Shown in pieces: positions 9,120 through 17,376 of a stretch of DNA of 64,000 nt. The position numbers and the translations under genes were made by a program. Positions within the stretch are counted from its first letter, which is position 1; every line of letters starts with the position of its first letter. Under the pieces are notes generated by a model. The model searched no databases. It worked only from the letters and a program-made list of their open reading frames with translations, and had not been told where the DNA came from. Origin of the DNA: Leeuwenhoekiella aestuarii (GTDB taxonomy: Bacteria > Bacteroidota > Bacteroidia > Flavobacteriales > Flavobacteriaceae); assembly GCF_004104055.1 (NCBI RefSeq), contig NZ_QOVJ01000012.1, positions 1 through 64,000 of the forward strand. Reading direction: 5' to 3'.

Positions 9120-9929
9120 ATGCGTCTCTATACTTATTCCTTTTTCCTTATCACTTTTCTAATTTCATCATTGGGTTTCAGCCAAAACAAACTCAAAGGA
9201 AAACTAGAATATAAAGTAACTTATAAATTGAGCTTTCAGCTCGATTCTACTGATGCAGATTCGCGAAAGTCTGAATTGATGATTCTTTACTTAGGTGAAG
9301 ACTTTTCCAAGTATTTAAGCCGTGCAAAAACCATCGCCAACCCCATCGTGGTACAAGGGAATTCTGCGCATACCTCGCGCAATGCCTTGACCCATTTTCA
9401 TTATGAGATCATAAAAGAACGAGAAAAAGATAGCTTATTGTATCTGCTCAAAATCCCTAAAATGGAAGATCGCTTTGTCTATGCAGAATCTAAGCAGCAA
9501 TTTGATTGGCAAATAGCGCAAGAAACCAAGACTATTGAAGGCTTCACTGCACAAAAGGCAACAACCACTTTTGCCGGTCGGGAGTATACCGCTTGGTTTA
9601 CTACAGAAATCCCCATCTCAGATGGGCCGTATAAGTTTAATGGTTTACCGGGTTTGATTCTTGAGATCACCGATACGCAAGGCTATTGGGATTTTAAGTT
9701 TGTAGGGCTGGAAAAACTTACGCCTAAGATTGCCTACCGACTCAACCTCAAACAATATGAGAAAACCACCAGGCCTTCGCTTGAAAAGCTTTGGCATCGC
9801 TACCGAAGCGATCCTATGGGCTATGCTAATAATCCTAATGTTGTTGGAACTCCTGAAGTAGATCAATTTTATCGAGACGCGTTTGCCGAGATGTTAAGTA
9901 AAGAAAATAATCCTTTAGAACTAAAATAG
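9120..9929 (+). CDS. GLPGLI family secreted protein
   Basis: A 269-residue exported protein. The signal peptide is MRLYTYSFFLITFLISSLGFSQ. The core has FDWQIAQETKTIEGFTAQKA, FAGREYTAWFTTEIPISDG and GPYKFNGLPGLILEI. The base composition from here through the next gene is visibly richer in G and C than the two GLPGLI copies upstream. This copy may be the resident one and the others later arrivals. It ends one base before the TTG start of the outer-membrane protein, so the two are almost certainly translated together. Confidence 0.9.
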   Translation: MRLYTYSFFLITFLISSLGFSQNKLKGKLEYKVTYKLSFQLDSTDADSRKSELMILYLGEDFSKYLSRAKTIANPIVVQGNSAHTSRNALTHFHYEIIKEREKDSLLYLLKIPKMEDRFVYAESKQQFDWQIAQETKTIEGFTAQKATTTFAGREYTAWFTTEIPISDGPYKFNGLPGLILEITDTQGYWDFKFVGLEKLTPKIAYRLNLKQYEKTTRPSLEKLWHRYRSDPMGYANNPNVVGTPEVDQFYRDAFAEMLSKENNPLELK

Positions 9930-9930
9930 G

Positions 9931-12561
9931 TTGAAGCATAGATATGGATTGATAGTGCTTATTTGGTGTTGGGTTTCGGTCCTTAATGCGCAAGTGATCC
10001 TTACGGGCACCGTTAAAGAGGAGGCCAATAAAAACCTAAGCGGGGCGATACTTACCATCAGTAAAGATTCGGTTTCCTCGATTCTCGCCTATGCGATCTC
10101 TAAAAGCGATGGAAGCTTTAAAATACGTATCGATAATGCTCCGGAAAAACTCTTTATCAAAGCTTCGTATATAGGGCTTACCACCTTCAAAAAAACGCTT
10201 GAGCGCAAATCTCAAGAACTGGAGATCCAACTGCGTCCATCTTCAGAAGCATTAAAAGAAGTAGTAGTCAAATCAGAAATCATTCAGCGGCGTGGCGATA
10301 CGCTTAGTTTTTCAGTAGAAGCTTTTAAAGACAAAAACGATCGCGTCATTGCCGATGTCTTACGTAAAATGCCGGGTATTGAAATCAAACCCGGCGGGCA
10401 AATTCACTATCAGGGCAAACCCATTCAAAAGTATTATATAGAAGGGCTTGATTTGCTTGAAGGGCGCTACAGTCTGGCCAATGAAAACCTTGCTGCAGAT
10501 GCAGTTTCAAAAGTTGAAATCCTCGAAAACCACCAGCCAATACGGGTTTTAGACAGTCTGGAATTTTCTGAGCGCGCCTCGCTCAACATCAAATTAAAAA
10601 ACGACGTCACCCTAAGCGGAACCGCAAAGCTTGGTTTGGGCGCAACTCCGCTATTGTGGGAAGCCAATGTAACCCCGATGCTTTTTAATAAAAAGCGCCA
10701 GTTTATTGCGAGTTATCAAAGCAACAACACCGGGAAAAATGTTGCCAATCAGGTACGGGATTTCAGCTTCAATCCAGAAGGTACTACCTATAATATTGCC
10801 AAAACAGATTGGGTTTCCTTGCTCAATCCTGCAACGCCGCCTTTTTCTCAAGACCGCTGGCTCGACAATAATGTGCATTTAGCTTCGGCTAACGGAATTC
10901 AGCGGTTGAAAAGTGATCTGGACCTCAAAGTGAATCTCTCGTATCTCAACGATTACCAGCAACAGCAGGGGAGCACACAGACTACCATCTACACACCGCA
11001 GGATACGGTTTCGATTGCAGAAGCAATTGATAATCGCCTTTTTATAAAGAATTTTCAAGGGAAGGCTACCTTAGAACAAAACACTAAAAAGAACTACCTA
11101 AAAAACCAATTGGAGTTTAATACCTATCGCAATACCCAGCGGGGCATGGTGCAACGCACAGATGCGGAGATCGCACAACATTTAAGCACTCCTTTTTACG
11201 GGTTTAAAAATAACTTGGATCTCTATAAAACCTTCGGTAAGCAATTGGTGCGCTTCAGTTCAAATACCGGATTTTCAGAATCTGATCAATTTTTAAAGGT
11301 GCGCCCGGGGCAGTTTGAAGACGTTTTAAACGCCGGGAACCCGTATGCAGAAAGTCTGCAAAATATCGAATCCTCAAAATTATACACCGACAATTCGGCG
11401 GGAATGACCAAAATGCTGGGCAAATTTACCACCACCTTAAAACTGGGGTTTGCGCAACAAAAAGAGTCGCTAAAGAGTGCTTTGGTCTTGGAGGAATCTG
11501 ATACACCACTGGGCCATGCTTTTCAGAATGACACCCAATTTCATACTTCAGAAGTTTATCTCCAACAAAGTTGGCGCTTTAAGAATACTTCAGAAACTTG
11601 GAACATCAGACTGGGTGTGCCTATCGCGTTTAAAGCCTTTGATTTAGAAGGTAACAACAGCCAAAATCTGGATGCTTTCGTGTTTGAACCTTCAGCTTAT
11701 ATTCAGCATAAAGTGTCGGCCAAATGGGAGCTTTCGGTCTCGGGAAACCTCGATTATAACTTTGGCAGACTCGAGCGCTTGTATCCGGGATTTATATTGA
11801 CCAATTACCGAAACCTCCAGCGGTATAATGCACCCATTTTGGAACAAATGGCGCAGAACTATTCGGCCTCTTTAAATTATCGAAATCCGATCAAAAGGCT
11901 TTTTGTCAATGCTTCCTACAGCTATGGAAGGACCAAAAGTAATTTGCTCTTTGGGAGTCAGATAGACCCCAACGGTACTAGCATTCTCGAAGCGGTGGTG
12001 CGCGACAATTATGTCAACAGCCACCGGTTTAATCTTGAAGCCAGCAAATATTTGAGCCGTTTAAATACTTCGGTCAAGCTGAATGCATCCTATAATATTT
12101 CAGAGCGGGAGCAACTGCTCAATGCAGCTTTAGCCAAAAATGAGAATACCAATTTTAATCTGAATGGAAGTCTGGAATCTGAACTGAGTGCCTGGTTGAG
12201 TCTGTCGTATTCCGGAAGCCTAAGGTTTTACAATTCGAAGCTGAATACGGCAGCATTGCAGCAACTCAACACGCAACAGCACAATGCGGAGGTGTTTTTG
12301 TATCCCTGGGAAAATCAATACCTAAGTTTGGGTGGCGAATACTTTAAAAACTCGCTTACCGATGCGAACCGCAATTACTTTTTAAACCTGAGCTATCAAT
12401 ACACGCTTACCCAAAAGAAGATCGACTTAAAGCTTGTTTGGAGTAATATTTTGAATACCAAAAACTTCATCAACGCTTCCAGCAGTGAATATTATATCAC
12501 CCAAAACAGCTATGTCTTGCGCCCTTCGCAAGTTTTAGCAAGTATTTCGTTTAGTTTTTAA
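9931..12561 (+). CDS. Outer-membrane beta-barrel (TonB-receptor-like) protein
   Basis: An 876-residue outer-membrane protein. After a signal peptide ending at WVSVLNA there is a carboxypeptidase-regulatory-like domain (about 22-95, VILTGTVKEEANKNLSGA). A plug-like domain follows (about 105-220, VIADVLRKMPGIEI ... SVKVEIL-type segment). A long barrel of alternating aromatic strands runs to a terminal Phe (ASISFSF). The start is TTG at 9931, immediately after the previous stop. It is preferred because the signal peptide begins there and no in-frame ATG precedes the hydrophobic core. Pairing with GLPGLI genes is typical. Substrate is unknown. Confidence 0.85.
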   Translation: MKHRYGLIVLIWCWVSVLNAQVILTGTVKEEANKNLSGAILTISKDSVSSILAYAISKSDGSFKIRIDNAPEKLFIKASYIGLTTFKKTLERKSQELEIQLRPSSEALKEVVVKSEIIQRRGDTLSFSVEAFKDKNDRVIADVLRKMPGIEIKPGGQIHYQGKPIQKYYIEGLDLLEGRYSLANENLAADAVSKVEILENHQPIRVLDSLEFSERASLNIKLKNDVTLSGTAKLGLGATPLLWEANVTPMLFNKKRQFIASYQSNNTGKNVANQVRDFSFNPEGTTYNIAKTDWVSLLNPATPPFSQDRWLDNNVHLASANGIQRLKSDLDLKVNLSYLNDYQQQQGSTQTTIYTPQDTVSIAEAIDNRLFIKNFQGKATLEQNTKKNYLKNQLEFNTYRNTQRGMVQRTDAEIAQHLSTPFYGFKNNLDLYKTFGKQLVRFSSNTGFSESDQFLKVRPGQFEDVLNAGNPYAESLQNIESSKLYTDNSAGMTKMLGKFTTTLKLGFAQQKESLKSALVLEESDTPLGHAFQNDTQFHTSEVYLQQSWRFKNTSETWNIRLGVPIAFKAFDLEGNNSQNLDAFVFEPSAYIQHKVSAKWELSVSGNLDYNFGRLERLYPGFILTNYRNLQRYNAPILEQMAQNYSASLNYRNPIKRLFVNASYSYGRTKSNLLFGSQIDPNGTSILEAVVRDNYVNSHRFNLEASKYLSRLNTSVKLNASYNISEREQLLNAALAKNENTNFNLNGSLESELSAWLSLSYSGSLRFYNSKLNTAALQQLNTQQHNAEVFLYPWENQYLSLGGEYFKNSLTDANRNYFLNLSYQYTLTQKKIDLKLVWSNILNTKNFINASSSEYYITQNSYVLRPSQVLASISFSF

Positions 12562-12614
12562 TATTGATTCTATTATAAAATTATTTTTTTAGAAAATCAA
12601 AAGAATAAATCGGA

Positions 12615-12773
12615 ATGCGAGCAACAAAAGCTGTAGCTATTGGTAAAGAATTATTGGCTAATAACAAATATGATGAGGCAAGTGGCAATAGAGAAGTTAC
12701 TTTCATAGGGTGTATAAAATTTAATTCTTGCTTTCAAAATAAGAACGTGTCCACTATAAAAGCTTATTTTTAA
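12615..12773 (+). CDS. Small hypothetical ORF
   Basis: ATG at 12615 opens a 52-codon frame (MRATKAVAIGKELLANNKYD ...) ending with TAA at 12773. The first half looks protein-like, with a regular amphipathic helix. The second half is low quality and AT-driven. I do not recognise it. It could be the surviving head of a gene whose 3' part was lost. It lies in the 283-base gap between the outer-membrane protein and the glycosidase. Confidence 0.25.
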   Translation: MRATKAVAIGKELLANNKYDEASGNREVTFIGCIKFNSCFQNKNVSTIKAYF

Positions 12774-12844
12774 GAATTGAAGTTTTTTCTTCCGCTAAAA
12801 TCTCTTTAAAAATTAAAATTTTCTAAATCTAATATTATTGAACA

Positions 12845-14857
12845 ATGCTAAAAAAGAAGACTAGTTTATTAATAATCCTACTTTTAAACTTCTTTTTGCT
12901 AAAAACTCAAGCTCAAAAAAATGACAATTATTGGGACATTTCTTCTTCAAAAAGCATTGTTTGGAATGTAAACAAAACGGATTCCTATCCACATGGAGAT
13001 AATATTGAAATGTCTGGAAAAAAGGTTTCCGCAATAATTTATTACGATGTTAATGAGGATAAAGAACTCAGTCTAAAGCGTGAAATTATATATCCGCAAT
13101 TAAGAACTATTGAGGAGGATTGGAGAAAATACCGGGCGTATTATAAGAAAATCTACGCAGATGAAAGTGAACCAACAGTTACAGCGGGTGGTTCTAATTT
13201 GGTATTCAAAAAAGTTGATTCTGTAGAAATTAATGGTAAAATCACTTTTTACCATACTCCGGTACAGGAGATAATTCTTAAAAGAACTTTATTTCCATCC
13301 ATGAATCAAAGAGTATTTGTGGAAAATTGGGAATTAGTAAATACAAGTGACACAACAAAAGAATTACAAATTGGCAAGACAGATACGCTTGATCAACTGA
13401 GAGGATACAAAGGAAACTACACGAGTCATGTTTATAATGATGCTGATAGCGCAATTAACCTCCTCCCCCATTCATCTTATAATTTCACGCTTTATTTTTC
13501 TGCAGCTATTGATCAAGAACCTATAAAGGGCTTTAAATACAAAGAAATTGAAAAGGAACGGAATCAATTTCTCAAAAAAATTGAAGAAAATCTTGTTTTA
13601 GAAACGTCAAATCCTGTAATAGATCAGCTTTTCTATTTTTCAAAAATACGTGCTTCTGAAAGTATTTTTGAATCAGAGATGGGACTGGTACACTCACCGG
13701 GAGGAGGAAATTATTATATAGGTATTTGGGCAAATGATCAGGCAGAATACAGCGGTCCCTTTTTTCCTTTTTTAGGCTATGAAACGGGTATTGAAGCTGC
13801 AAAAAATGCCTATCTCATGTTCTTAAAAAATATTCCTGAAGATTCTTCTCCTATATGTTACTCATTTGAAATTGATGGTGAGCTCCCCTCCTGCGGTAAA
13901 GACAGAGGAGATGCCGCTATGATCGCATATGGAGCTTCCCAGTTCTTATTGCGAAGTGCCGATAAAAAATTTGCAAAGAAAATATGGCCGTTAATTGAGT
14001 GGAGTCTAAATTACTGTCATAATAATAGGAATAAAGAAGGAGTCGTTTTATCAGAAACAGATGAGATGGAAGGAAGAATATCTACAGGTGAAGCAAACCT
14101 TTCGACTAATTCGTTGTATTATGGAGGACTACTCAATGCCTCATACCTTGCTAAAGAACTTGGTTTCCAAGAGTTATCTGCTCAGTATTCTAAACGCAGT
14201 TTTGAAATGGCTCATGCTATTGAAGAGTATTTTGGTGATAACATAGAAGGCCTAAATACCTATCGTTATTTTAAAGGAAATACGCATCTCAGACATTGGA
14301 TCTGTTTACCGCTGGTTATGGGAATCGAAAAAAGAGCGGAAGAGACTGCCAATGCACTTCTAGAAAAACTTTGGACAGCAAATGGGGTTTTAGTGGAACT
14401 AGATCCCAGCTCAACAAAGCCTGAAGTTTTTTGGGACAGAGGGACTCTATATGCCTTAAGAGGAACCTTTAAAGCTGAATTATTTGACCAGTCTCTCCAC
14501 AAGTTAGTTGATTACTCAAATAAAAGACTATTAGGAGATCACGTACCCTACCCTATAGAAGCTTTTCCTGAGAATAATATGAAACACCTTTCCGCAGAGA
14601 GTGCTTTGTATTGCAGATTAATTATTGAAGGTATATTGTCATTTGAACAAACTGAATTCAATTCTTTTAGTATTACACCTCAACTAAACGATGATCTATC
14701 CAGATTAAGTCTCAAAAATCTATATATCGGTGAAAAAGCCATTTCAATTGACCTGGAGTTGATAGAAGATAAAATTGACACTAAAATTTATCTAAATGGA
14801 GTTGAACTTATTAATAAACGGGTCAAATCCGGTGAAGAAGTAACTCTTAAAATCTAA
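12845..14857 (+). CDS. Secreted six-hairpin glycosidase-fold protein
   Basis: A 670-residue protein with a signal peptide (LIILLLNFFLLKTQAQ). Residues about 30-240 are a beta-sandwich-like region. Residues about 245-590 look like an (alpha/alpha)6 barrel, with HSPGGGNYYIGIWANDQAEY, an acidic pair in GDAAMIAYGASQF and SETDEMEGRI, and FWDRGTLYALRGTF. A small beta domain ends it. This layout occurs in GH78, GH95, GH116 and GDE-like families, and I cannot choose among them. No SusCD pair adjoins it. The gene is AT-rich relative to 9120-12561, which fits separate acquisition. Confidence 0.65.
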   Translation: MLKKKTSLLIILLLNFFLLKTQAQKNDNYWDISSSKSIVWNVNKTDSYPHGDNIEMSGKKVSAIIYYDVNEDKELSLKREIIYPQLRTIEEDWRKYRAYYKKIYADESEPTVTAGGSNLVFKKVDSVEINGKITFYHTPVQEIILKRTLFPSMNQRVFVENWELVNTSDTTKELQIGKTDTLDQLRGYKGNYTSHVYNDADSAINLLPHSSYNFTLYFSAAIDQEPIKGFKYKEIEKERNQFLKKIEENLVLETSNPVIDQLFYFSKIRASESIFESEMGLVHSPGGGNYYIGIWANDQAEYSGPFFPFLGYETGIEAAKNAYLMFLKNIPEDSSPICYSFEIDGELPSCGKDRGDAAMIAYGASQFLLRSADKKFAKKIWPLIEWSLNYCHNNRNKEGVVLSETDEMEGRISTGEANLSTNSLYYGGLLNASYLAKELGFQELSAQYSKRSFEMAHAIEEYFGDNIEGLNTYRYFKGNTHLRHWICLPLVMGIEKRAEETANALLEKLWTANGVLVELDPSSTKPEVFWDRGTLYALRGTFKAELFDQSLHKLVDYSNKRLLGDHVPYPIEAFPENNMKHLSAESALYCRLIIEGILSFEQTEFNSFSITPQLNDDLSRLSLKNLYIGEKAISIDLELIEDKIDTKIYLNGVELINKRVKSGEEVTLKI

Positions 14858-14895
14858 GTTCAGGGAATAGGGAATTAACATTATTAGAAGCAAAA

Positions 14896-14917
14896 AAGCC
14901 ATGAATAATCATGGCTT
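14896..14917. terminator. Bidirectional terminator between convergent genes
   Basis: AAGCCATG and CATGGCTT pair around AATAAT, with an A-run on the left that serves as a T-tract for the minus strand. It sits between the ends of the glycosidase (14857, plus) and the azoreductase (14946, minus). Confidence 0.65.
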
Positions 14918-14945
14918 AAACAGATAGCTTGCAGGAATATGTCTT

Positions 14946-15557
14946 TTAATCAATTACAATACTATTGATTCCCTTTTCTAATGCTGTATCTTGTATAATA
15001 GGTACGTGTAGGCCTTCAGCTCTAAACACGGTAAAATCTGTCATGCCTAAGAATCCTAAGAATGATTTTAGGTAAGGTGCTACAAAATCATGTTCTTTGC
15101 CTTGTTCATCTGTATAAATACCTCCTGAACTCATTGCAACATACACTTTTTTACCGGATACGAAACCAATAGGGATTCCAGCTGAATTATAACCAAATGT
15201 AATTCCTCGACGTGTTATATGATCTATCCAAGCCTTAAGAGAAGAATGAATGGTCCGGTTGATAAGTGGCGCGCCTATTACCAGTATATCACAATCAAAT
15301 AATTGTTTCAATAGTTTACCTGACAATTGAAGAGCTTGCTTAATTTCATCAGTATGCTCTTCTTCTGGAGTAAACATTGCATTTAAAGTTTCTGGTGTTA
15401 AGTGTGGGATATTACGTTCCACTACATCCAATTGTTCAAGTATACTGTTAGGATATTTTTCCTTTATTTTTTCAACTATAGCATTTCCTAATCTTTTGCT
15501 GTATGACTTTTCTCCCATAATACTGGAGTTGATTTGTAATATTCTCTTTGAGTTCAT
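14946..15557 (-). CDS. azoR: FMN-dependent NADH-azoreductase
   Basis: A 203-residue flavodoxin-fold protein of the AzoR (AcpD) family, close to the usual 200 residues. It has the N-terminal phosphate-binding segment (ILQINSSIMGEKSYSKRL), the FMN-contacting APLINRTIHSSLKAWIDH, and VYVAMSSGGIY. Such enzymes use FMN and NADH to reduce quinones and azo compounds in two-electron steps and help against quinone and electrophile stress. It diverges from an HxlR regulator gene, a classical pair in which HxlR/YodB-type repressors sense electrophiles. A minus-strand -7 box (TAGTTTTG, 15592-15585) lies 28 bases before the ATG. Confidence 0.9.
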   Translation of the reverse strand: MNSKRILQINSSIMGEKSYSKRLGNAIVEKIKEKYPNSILEQLDVVERNIPHLTPETLNAMFTPEEEHTDEIKQALQLSGKLLKQLFDCDILVIGAPLINRTIHSSLKAWIDHITRRGITFGYNSAGIPIGFVSGKKVYVAMSSGGIYTDEQGKEHDFVAPYLKSFLGFLGMTDFTVFRAEGLHVPIIQDTALEKGINSIVID

Positions 15558-15584
15558 TTTGAATTTTATTAGACTTTAAAAACA

Positions 15585-15592
15585 CAAAACTA
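15585..15592 (-). promoter_or_regulatory. Putative -7 box of azoR
   Basis: On the minus strand the bases read TAGTTTTG, matching TAnnTTTG. The azoR ATG is 28 bases downstream. The HxlR inverted repeat at 15621-15652 would cover the -33 area. Confidence 0.45.
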
Positions 15593-15620
15593 AACTGAAT
15601 AACTATGTAAAAGATAGGAG

Positions 15621-15652
15621 TTACCTAAAGGAAAGCGGTTCCCTTTAGGTAA
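15621..15652. promoter_or_regulatory. Probable HxlR operator
   Basis: A perfect 11-base inverted repeat, TTACCTAAAGG and CCTTTAGGTAA, is separated by 10 bases. It lies in the azoR-HxlR divergent gap, six bases before the plus-strand -7 box (15658-15665) and 29 bases from that of azoR. The spacing and symmetry suit a dimeric winged-helix repressor controlling both genes. Confidence 0.65.
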
Positions 15653-15657
15653 GTTAG

Positions 15658-15665
15658 TATCTTTG
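15658..15665 (+). promoter_or_regulatory. -7 box of the HxlR gene
   Basis: TATCTTTG matches TAnnTTTG exactly and is only five bases from the ATG at 15670, so the leader would be very short or absent. Confidence 0.45.
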
Positions 15666-15669
15666 TAAC

Positions 15670-16032
15670 ATGGCAAAAACTAAAGAAACAGCACCAATTA
15701 CAAAAGAGGAATGCTCAAGCAATTTGAGAAGTGTAATAGATGCTTTGTATGTTTTGAATGGAAAATGGAAATTGCCCATCGTATTGAGTTTAATCAACTC
15801 TCCAAAACGGTTTAATGAGATTATGAGAGACCTGGAAGGTATTTCTCCTAAAATACTAGCTCAAGAGCTCAAGCATTTAGAACAAAACAAACTGGTAGTA
15901 AGAAATGTGTTTCCTACTACCCCCGTAAGCATCATGTATGAGGCATCGGCATACAGTGATACATTAAAAGATGTATTAAGAACTTTGAGTGACTGGGGTG
16001 CTGGCCATCGGAAGAAAATTATTGAAGAATAA
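15670..16032 (+). CDS. HxlR family winged-helix regulator
   Basis: A 120-residue winged helix-turn-helix protein. It has the family opening CSSNLRSVIDALYVLNGKWKLPIVLSL, the recognition region FNEIMRDLEGISPKILAQEL and the wing VVRNVFPTTPVSIMYEASAY. The family Cys near the N terminus (Cys15, EECSSNL) corresponds to the position used for thiol-based electrophile sensing in YodB-like members. Its divergent partner is the azoreductase, and the 11-base inverted repeat between them is the obvious operator. Autorepression is likely because its own promoter abuts the operator. Confidence 0.9.
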   Translation: MAKTKETAPITKEECSSNLRSVIDALYVLNGKWKLPIVLSLINSPKRFNEIMRDLEGISPKILAQELKHLEQNKLVVRNVFPTTPVSIMYEASAYSDTLKDVLRTLSDWGAGHRKKIIEE

Positions 16033-16560
16033 ATCGATAAGAAATTCACTAAAAACTTCTGAATTTCATTTGCAAGTTTTGTTTGAATGAACCTGTTGAC
16101 GACTGAGGTGCTAACGCTATTTAAACCTTTTGTATTAAAAATAATACGCTTCATTAGTTCTCTAAGAAATTTTTCTAAACCTTTTCTCATCTTGCCGTTA
16201 ACTACCACCTAACCGAAAGTCGTGGCTATTGGGTTTCTATTTTTTTTATGTCTTTGGTGACTATTTAAATTCATTTAATCAACGGTACCCCGTAGTTAGC
16301 ATTTTAAATTGTTCTACCCATTTTTTTCCACGTTTCTCAAGTTCAGCTTCTCATACAAATCCCTTTTTCCTGTATCCTCTTCTTACTTTATGGAAAAGAA
16401 TTTCACCCAATCGGTATTATTATAGCATCACAGAAAACACAATGCCCGTTATAAATCTCAACCAAAATTTTAAATAGATTTTACTACTGACAAACTGTTG
16501 TCACCCTTCCATTTTACTTTTGGTTTAAATACCAATAATCAACAATTTAAATCATCTATC
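16033..16560. other. Gap upstream of the DinB gene, mostly uninformative
   Basis: Open frames here (for example 16229-16477 plus) have poor residue composition and no recognisable domain. The minus strand at about 16070-16210 reads NGKMRKGLEKFLRELMKR, which looks like the tail of a lost gene, but I cannot name it. The DinB promoter elements are at the right end. Confidence 0.3.
16488..16522 (+). promoter_or_regulatory. Putative promoter and operator of the DinB gene
   Basis: TACTTTTG (16515-16522) fits the -7 consensus. The inverted repeat TGACAA-ACTG-TTGTCA (16488-16503) covers the expected -33 area. A regulator bound there would block transcription. The nearby YafY/WYL protein is a candidate, by proximity only. 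Confidence 0.4.
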
Positions 16561-17055
16561 ATGAGTAAAAATGAATCTAAAACAGCTATTCAAGAAGTAA
16601 TTACACCAGCAGAGTTATTGAAACACTGGCAAGGTCACCGTAGTTTAACCCGTAGGGTCATCGAAGCATTTCCAGAAAAGGAATTTTTCAATCATAGCAT
16701 AGGCGGTATGCGAACTTTTGCTGAGATGACCCTTGAACTTTTGGCTATTGCAGGGCCGGGTTTGAAAGAAATCGTCACTAAAGAAACTCAAGCATTAAAC
16801 GAGCATATTGATCATAAAGATCAAAAAAATCTAGTGTTGAAGCTTTGGGATCAAGCTACAGAGGAAATCGATACCTACTTCAACCAAATCACTCCGGACA
16901 GCTTTCAAGACACTATTAAAACTTTTGGACAATATGAAGGGACGGTCATTTCTTCTATACTTTATTTTATAGATAATGAAATACACCATCGTGGACAAGG
17001 TTATGTATATTTAAGAGACCTCGGAATTGAACCTCCATTTTTTTGGGAGCGCTAG
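16561..17055 (+). CDS. DinB family protein
   Basis: A 164-residue four-helix-bundle protein of the DinB/DfsB superfamily, cytosolic and probably metal-binding. Candidate ligands are His in LLKHWQGHRS and the HHRGQGYVYLRDLG segment near the end, the region that holds the third His in family members. The superfamily includes thiol-dependent transferases such as bacillithiol and mycothiol S-transferases, so a detoxification role is possible. The ATG at 16561 is chosen over an in-frame TTG at 16498 because the promoter box lies at 16515-16522. A small protein gene follows within 12 bases of the stop. Confidence 0.8.
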   Translation: MSKNESKTAIQEVITPAELLKHWQGHRSLTRRVIEAFPEKEFFNHSIGGMRTFAEMTLELLAIAGPGLKEIVTKETQALNEHIDHKDQKNLVLKLWDQATEEIDTYFNQITPDSFQDTIKTFGQYEGTVISSILYFIDNEIHHRGQGYVYLRDLGIEPPFFWER

Positions 17056-17067
17056 TTGCTTATAATT

Positions 17068-17286
17068 ATGAAAAACGTACTAGTCTTTAAAACATCTGTA
17101 AACGAGGAAATGGATATCAACAAGTTACGTCCTGTTTTAAATGCATTGACACCTCCTACAGATCTATGGAATTTTGACCTGGAAGATTGTGACAATATTT
17201 TAAGGATTGAAACTCAGAATTTGACAGCCACCGCAGTGCTCGACAGCCTGCATTTCTTAGGATATTTATGCGAGGAATTACACTAA
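17068..17286 (+). CDS. Small conserved protein with a likely ferredoxin-like fold
   Basis: A 72-residue cytosolic protein (MKNVLVFKTSVNEEMDINKL ... NFDLEDCDNILRIET). The beta-alpha-beta order and the length resemble a heavy-metal-associated (HMA) fold, but the CxxC metal site is absent. Similar small proteins are common and uncharacterised in Bacteroidota. It is 12 bases from the DinB stop and ends before a strong terminator, so the two form an operon. The first frame Met, at a TTG, is not needed. Confidence 0.6.
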   Translation: MKNVLVFKTSVNEEMDINKLRPVLNALTPPTDLWNFDLEDCDNILRIETQNLTATAVLDSLHFLGYLCEELH

Positions 17287-17303
17287 ATTCATAAAGCTTA
17301 ATC

Positions 17304-17345
17304 ATAAAGGGTGCAATGTTCTATATAGTGCATTGCACCCTTTAT
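17304..17345. terminator. Bidirectional terminator
   Basis: ATAAAGGGTGCAATG pairs perfectly with CATTGCACCCTTTAT across a 12-base loop. It separates the convergent DinB operon and the YafY-type regulator gene (end 17377). Confidence 0.75.
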
Positions 17346-17376
17346 AGTTTCTTTCACTCCATAAAAAAGGAATTGT

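Noticed and set aside
16229-16477. 82-codon plus-strand ORF
   Set aside because: The residue composition is that of AT-rich non-coding DNA, there is no domain or promoter, and it lies in a decayed gap.
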